NCBI RefSeq assembly: GCF_045679555.1 | Contig: NC_092110.1 | Coordinates: 4,045,390-4,109,389, forward strand | Direction of reading: 5' to 3' | From: Salvelinus alpinus | Taxonomy: Eukaryota > Chordata > Actinopteri > Salmoniformes > Salmonidae | DNA: 64,000 nt | Position numbers and translations under genes: made by a program | Notes under the pieces: model-generated | Told to the model about the DNA's origin: nothing | Databases searched by the model: none | What the model saw: only the letters and a program-made list of their open reading frames with translations | Shown: piece by piece, positions 59,068-64,000 of the stretch | Position numbering within the stretch: position 1 is the first letter of the stretch | Layout: every line of letters starts with the position of its first letter

Positions 59068-62000
59068 TCAGATAACCTCTGAGGAGTATGTAATAGAAAA
59101 GGATTAATATGATCAAATCAGTTGATTCACTTCATACTTAGCTTAGACTCAGAAGCACATACAACAAACATTATTGAAAGGCCTTAACTATGCAATCAGC
59201 TTCATGGTTCGAATCACACAGTCTCTCAAGATTCAATCATCTCTTGGGGTGTGGGGTGGTGATTGGCTATGGGGGTGCCCACTGCCCAGCCCACCCTTTC
59301 ACTCCTGAAATTTGGACCATGAGCTCTTTCGTTCAGGACTCGAGTGTAATATCTACATAGCATAGAGCGTGTAGATGAGCTGACGGAGGATCTGGTGATG
59401 AACTCTCACCTGCTCGCTGATGGGACTGGATCTCCTCCATGCCCGTCAGAGTTCTCAGGGACCTGAATGAATGAACCAAAACGTGCTCGTCAACAAATAC
59501 AGTACATCACTTCTGATGACATGCGTCACAGGACATGATCAAACAGACAAACATGTGGATATACCTGCGTTCTTTGAAGGCCACAACAGGAACCATGTCT
59601 TCCGTGTCACTCAGACCTAGCTTGGATGGCTTGGTCCCTGTCCCGACAACGACCCCTAGGTTGATGACCTCTTCTAAAGTGCCTTTGCTATTCTTAACAG
59701 GCTCAGTGTTCTCTTTTGGTTGGGCTTCCTCTGGAGAGGAGGAGTTACCGTTTGAGTTCCCATTCAGGATAGGCTTCTGCATGAAAACAAAACAATAATG
59801 TACATTTGGTCAAGGCAAAGGCAAGTTCTGTTTATTTTTTTAAGTAAAGTATGGTTAATAACGTTGGTATTTGAGGCCGTGTTTTGCTAAAACCACTGTA
59901 CCTTTGGGATGGAGTTCTGCATGAAAGTAATCACATCAGTGTGGTCAAGGGCAAGTTTGGTTTGTTTTTTAAATGGTTACATACTTGTGGCAGGAAAATA
60001 CAAGTGTTTTTTTGTTTCATTTTAAGCCAAAGATGGGTAAACATTGGTAGGTGTGGCAGAACCCGAGTGCTTCAGGGCACTGTTCTTACTTCTTTCCTAG
60101 TCCTCCTCATGATCAACTCCAGTCGCTGAAAACAAAAAAAGGTCTGTTAAAAGTCTTTTAAAAACGATTTTATGATAAACTATCACCCTTACTTTAGAAC
60201 AAATGTTTTTCTTTGTGAAACACAAAACAAGAATAGCCGCTAACCACCCTCAACCCCATGTATTGAAGTTCCCCATAATTGAGCTCCGCTATATAGAGAT
60301 CATGGTTGCTGCTTGTAGTCAATTGTACACAATATGGATCCCCAGATGATCTTAAAAGCATTTCAGGATGATCAGAACATTTCTCTCTGTCTCTTTCACC
60401 TTTTTTCTCTCCTGTCGTTGTTCCTCCTCCTCCTGGAAGTGTTTGTCTCTCTCCAGCCTCTGCTGCTCTGCCTTCTCCCTGGCCTGGGCCTCCTCCTCCT
60501 CTCTCTGGGACACAGAGAACGGAAAGATCAGAACGGGACAATGTATTACTTAGTGTTTCAGTTATATATCCATCTATATCATTTGAAGGTGCATAAATAT
60601 CTGATGGCAATCTGACCAGCACTGTACAGTATTCAAAGACCACATCCCTCACCTGTTTCTGGAGGAGAGCAGCTTCCTGCATGGCTCTGAGGGCTTTCTC
60701 TTCTTCTGCACTGGCTCTCTCCTCCTCTGCATGTTTCTGCTCCTCTTCCTCCCTCCTCTTCCTCTCCTCTACCAGCCACTTGGCCTCAGCCTCTAGCCGT
60801 GCTCGCTGCTCTACCCTGCTGCGCTCCAGCTCCTCTCTGCCTCGCCTGTGATCCCACATAACATAACATTTGCATAACACCACACCATACATCACATTAC
60901 TATACAAATTAATCTGATCCTCTGAACACACGCTAAATGCCCTCTTAGACTCCCTAAGCTGACAAATAGGTCCACAAGACACAACTGCATACTTGTATTT
61001 TAAAGATTACTCAACAGATTTTGTTCATACTGGGAAAATTAATGTTGGGTCATTCGAAGAGAGATGGGAAGATGTATGGTGGCCCTCCCTCCGTACCTCT
61101 CTAACTCCTCCTTGCGCAGGCTTTCCTCCTCCTCTCTCTCTCTCTTCAGGCGGGCCTCTCTCCTCTTCTCGGCCAGGAGACGCGAGGCCTCCTCTGGGTC
61201 CATGGTGCCAGCAGAGGGCCTTGGGCTGGGAGTGGCTCCAGGAGGGAGGGCTGAGGAGGTGGACATGTCATAGGAGTCACTCTGAACCAAAACACACTGA
61301 TCCAAATTTCCTGATTGTTTTTCAAAGAGTAGAACTGGATATTCTGCATTGGAATTGACCCCAACCCCACACTCAAGAATACAATATCTGAAATGTACCT
61401 AGAAAATACATAGTAGTTGACGGTGCAGTACCTTTCACTTTTAGATGCTCACCCTCACCTGCACTGCCTTCAGTACTAAGTGTGGTTTCTCTCTGAGTCT
61501 GAGGTTCTGGGGAGTGTAGGAATGGTTGGACCTGGTCCCACGCTGCAGCTGGGGTCCTGATGGGCCGTGAGTTCCCAGGGGACAGGGTAGGGTTGGGGAC
61601 TGGAACAGTGTCCTCCTCTGGTACAGGGTCCAGTTCCAGCTCTAACTGCTGTGATAGGGGCTGTCTGATCACAGGTTTGCTGAAAAAAAAGAAGAAGAGA
61701 AGACTTTTGTTTAGATGAATAAGTAAACAACATCAAAAGGTGAGGTTGGTTGCACAATATTCTCAACAGAGTGATATCATTGTATGAAATAAATTCCGTA
61801 CAGTAGTTTGTGTGAAAACAACATTCAGACACAATAACAGATGGACGGACAGTCATACCGTTCTGGGGAGGGCACTGCTGCTCTGCACTGTGGGTTTGTG
61901 GGTAACGCTTTCACGCCAGCGTTGGGTAGTGGGTTTGTGGGTAATGCTTTCAAGGGAACATTGGGTATGTGAGGCTGCTGAGTATTCCTCCTGGCCGTCC

Positions 62001-63400
62001 TCTCATTTTCCTCCTGCTGTGCTGCTTTTAACTTCGTAATAAATCAACAGGCAGGTTACAAGATTATCTTTCTGCAGTCTTTTTAGGACTGCAGAAAGAC
62101 ATGAAAGTGATTGAGGCTTATAGCCAATAAATGGTATGACGATTAATCTAATTTACCCAACAATATAGCATAAATATGATAGTAAAATGAGTCAGAAGGA
62201 ATAGAATGGAATAGAGTCCGTTTATTGTCTTCCTCCAAGGAAATTATTTCCCACAAGTTCGTACATTACACGGAGACAAACCAACAACACCATCCCACCA
62301 ACCCAGTCGACGATAAAACGATCTATCTCTATGCTTACAATGACATTTCCAGCAGGTATTACCTGTGCCGCATTGATGGATCTATGGCTTGTACGGCTGG
62401 GACTGGGGGAGGTGGCTACCTGGTAGTTTGCCTGGATGATAGACCGGTAGTCAGCCCGGTAGTCTGTCCGTAGGTCTGCCTGCACCAGGTGGTGGTCAGT
62501 TGTGCCAGAGCGGCGTGGTGATTTGTGAGAGTTGGTGGCAGTGGCAGGCATGGAGTGGCATGAAACTGAACGGGGACAAATATGGACAACTGAACCAGTG
62601 TGTTTGTTTGTTTCATTGTTGTGGAGCAATGGAGTGAGGGTTAGCAGGTGATACAGTGAAAGAATGTAAGTGTGTCCAAAAATGGTTGAAAAAAGGAAAA
62701 GAAGCAGAGTTAGTAAATTATTTACTTGAGAAGCCTTACCATTTTTGTGGGAATGTAAATATGTCCAACTATCCATATATTTTAACAAAAAAATACACTA
62801 TTTATATGTCATTTTTCTTAGATTTAGATCTGGTCTTCATAATTTTCTATATATCACTGTTATTCTACATTCTGTAGAGTACCTTCTTCTTCTCTTGACT
62901 GACAATTATGACTCCTGCTCCTGCTCCTGGCTAGGTAGGAGCAGGTAGGGGTGAGGAGGCGACTGACCAGAGCCCTCTCCCAGGCAGTCAGGGGGGAGCG
63001 GCGAGGAGCTACAGCAGTAAAGCCAAGCATAGTGGGGGAAATCCAATACACAGGGACAGAGATAATGGTAGAAAATACAAAACAGAGATAGAAAATACAA
63101 GTAAGAAAGGGTAGGAAATAGGAGGAAAGTGAAGAAAAATGAAGGTTAAAAGATGTTACAGGGTGAAAAATAAGTTCGGTAGCATAAGGGTTAAGAGGAT
63201 GAAAGTCAAAAAGACACTAAAAAGTAGTACACTATATAGGAGTAGTACACTATATAGGAATAGGGTGACATTTGAGATGCAGCCTTTATTAATTTACCGC
63301 TCTTGTTGTCGGTCTTCCTTCCTCGAGAGCCCTGTCTGATTCTCTGCTTAATCCTCTGGCTCTTCTCCAAGGTCTTCTTCACCGCAGACTCATAGCGCTC
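59068..63400 (-). CDS. map7: Microtubule-associated protein 7 (ensconsin), 3' exons; 5' part outside window
   Basis: MAP7 binds microtubules and recruits kinesin-1. Exons seen (5' to 3', minus): 63400-63298, 63008-62883, 62565-62363, 62031-61859, 61679-61459, 61281-61097, 60845-60653, 60504-60400, 60125-60090, 59916-59902 (5-codon microexon), 59776-59565, 59462-59410, 59078-59068. Signatures: ERYESAVKKTLEKSQRIKQR (end of the microtubule-binding coiled coil), SPLTAWERALVSRLLTPTCS, MDPEEASRLLAEKRREARLK starting the charged MAP7 domain, RLELIMRRTRKE, and the tail EEIQSHQRA plus EVI. The join between 61679-61459 and 61281-61097 does not keep phase with the simplest splice sites, so a boundary there is wrong or a small exon is missed. 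The first coding exons lie beyond 64,000. Linkage with AHI1 supports MAP7 over MAP7D paralogs. Confidence 0.9.
62069..62101. repeat. Short perfect hairpin in MAP7 intron
   Basis: TCTTTCTGCAGTC, loop TTTTTAG, GACTGCAGAAAGA: a 13-bp stem just upstream (in MAP7 sense) of the exon at 62,031. No terminator or RNA family is recognised. Confidence 0.6.
63222..63281. repeat. MITE fragment with internal duplication
   Basis: GTAGTACACTATATAGGA occurs twice in tandem, followed by ATAGGGTGACATTTGAGATG. It resembles one arm of the short foldback repeat partly present at 17,842-17,930. Confidence 0.55.
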
Positions 63401-63722
63401 CTTCAGACCACAACACAAACCTCCGTGTCAGTGATATAGTAGTCTCTTCCCACATCCACTGTAGGTACTGAGTTTGACTAGTGATACAGTAACTTGGTCC
63501 CAAAATCCACAACATCATATTGAGCGTTAAAATCGTTTAGCTTCAGATACGTACACAAAATGTGGAAAACAGCATCTGTAGATTTTCTTCTCCGTGGAAA
63601 AACTGTTCTTGTTTGAAAAAACTGTAAAGAAACACTGATGACGACAATAGACACCTAAACCGAAGTAACTGTTGACCCATGCTGACCTAACATGCCGACC
63701 TGGAACCAACAGGACCCTGAAC

Positions 63723-63929
63723 AACTAGGAATAAAGTGACAGATAATAAACAGTAACAGCAGCTACTAGTATTTAGCAGACTAAGTCATAAGTCTGCTAA
63801 ATATTTAGTTGAATTGTTAACCAAATAGCTACCTGGACTATCTGCATTGACCCTTTTTCCACAAACTTTTTTTGACTCATCACATACGCTGCTGCTAATG
63901 TTTATTATCTGTCACTTTATTCCTAGTTA
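63723..63929. repeat. Inverted pair of LINE-like 3' end sequences
   Basis: AACTAGGAATAAAGTGACAG and AGATAATAAACAGTAACAGC (63,723-63,763) face their near complement GCTGCTAATGTTTATTATCT and GTCACTTTATTCCTAGTT (63,888-63,928). The right arm with CATCACATACGCTGCTGCTA resembles a salmonid LINE 3' segment. The loop is about 125 bp and holds a further small palindrome (TTTAGCAGACTAAGTCATAA and GTCTGCTAAA). Confidence 0.65.
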
Positions 63930-63935
63930 TATGTA

Positions 63936-64000
63936 CAGTACCTGTTAAAAGTTTAGACACACCTACTCATTCAAGGGTTTTTCTGTATTTTTTACTATTT
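63936..64000 (+). mobile_element. Left end of a Tc1 element running out of the window
   Basis: After TA the sequence reads CAGTACCTGTTAAAAGTTTA then GACACACCTACTCATTCAAG, the terminal repeat of a common fish Tc1 subfamily. Only the inverted end is inside the window. Confidence 0.8.

Noticed and set aside
58823-59107. 94-codon plus-strand frame (MQLVPLWIKEKRDQM...)
   Set aside because: It lies opposite the MAP7 last exon and 3' UTR, with no homology or splice support.

Overview
The window is vertebrate nuclear DNA from a salmonid-type fish. Genes are split into many short exons with GT-AG introns, and four host gene products read as recognisable vertebrate proteins once exons are joined by eye. 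The intron and intergenic DNA is packed with Tc1/mariner elements, tRNA-derived SINEs and other repeats typical of salmon and trout. No prokaryotic features are present. Species cannot be fixed from the sequence alone.

Layout, left to right. 1-1,335: right part of a broken Tc1 element. 3,073-12,077 (+): TULP4, 14 coding exons, about 1,908 aa, with a very long glutamine tract and a tandem RPPSFID repeat. 12,078-16,300: no gene; Tc1 remnant, interspersed repeats and a SINE. 16,310-22,284 (+): SLC18B1, 14 coding exons, 454 aa, with a Tc1 copy in intron 7. 22,897-25,169: another Tc1 copy and gene-poor DNA. 25,170-43,126 (-): AHI1 (jouberin), 26 coding exons, 1,267 aa, whose introns hold a full-length Tc1 with an uninterrupted 339-aa transposase, a hAT element with a perfect 8-bp target duplication, a small hAT MITE, LINE pieces and nested Tc1 copies. 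43,127-45,388: AHI1 5' flank and a copy of the Tc1 subfamily related to Sleeping Beauty. 45,389-58,080 (+): dispersed exons of an armadillo-repeat gene that looks broken, split by an 8-kb block of PIF/Harbinger DNA. 59,068-63,400 and beyond (-): 3' two-thirds of MAP7, ending in a tiny exon that supplies the C-terminal EVI. 63,936-64,000: start of yet another Tc1 element.

The most unusual structure is the Harbinger block (47,974-56,018). Copy 1 is complete: 3-bp CAG target duplication, terminal inverted repeats, an uninterrupted 356-aa HARBI1-like transposase and an uninterrupted 268-aa Myb/SANT-like partner. Copy 2 is a nearly identical, 5'-truncated copy in the opposite orientation directly next to it, making a palindrome with arms of about 3.58 kb and a spacer of about 0.89 kb. 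At the truncation point sits a perfect 12-bp hairpin that copy 1 lacks, suggesting fold-back repair.

The host genes do not form an operon. SLC18B1, AHI1 and MAP7 all lie in human 6q23 and TULP4 in 6q25, so the window preserves part of an ancient linkage group. Exon coordinates were derived by reading splice sites and checking codon phase. For TULP4, SLC18B1 and AHI1 the summed exons are an exact multiple of three and each join keeps phase.
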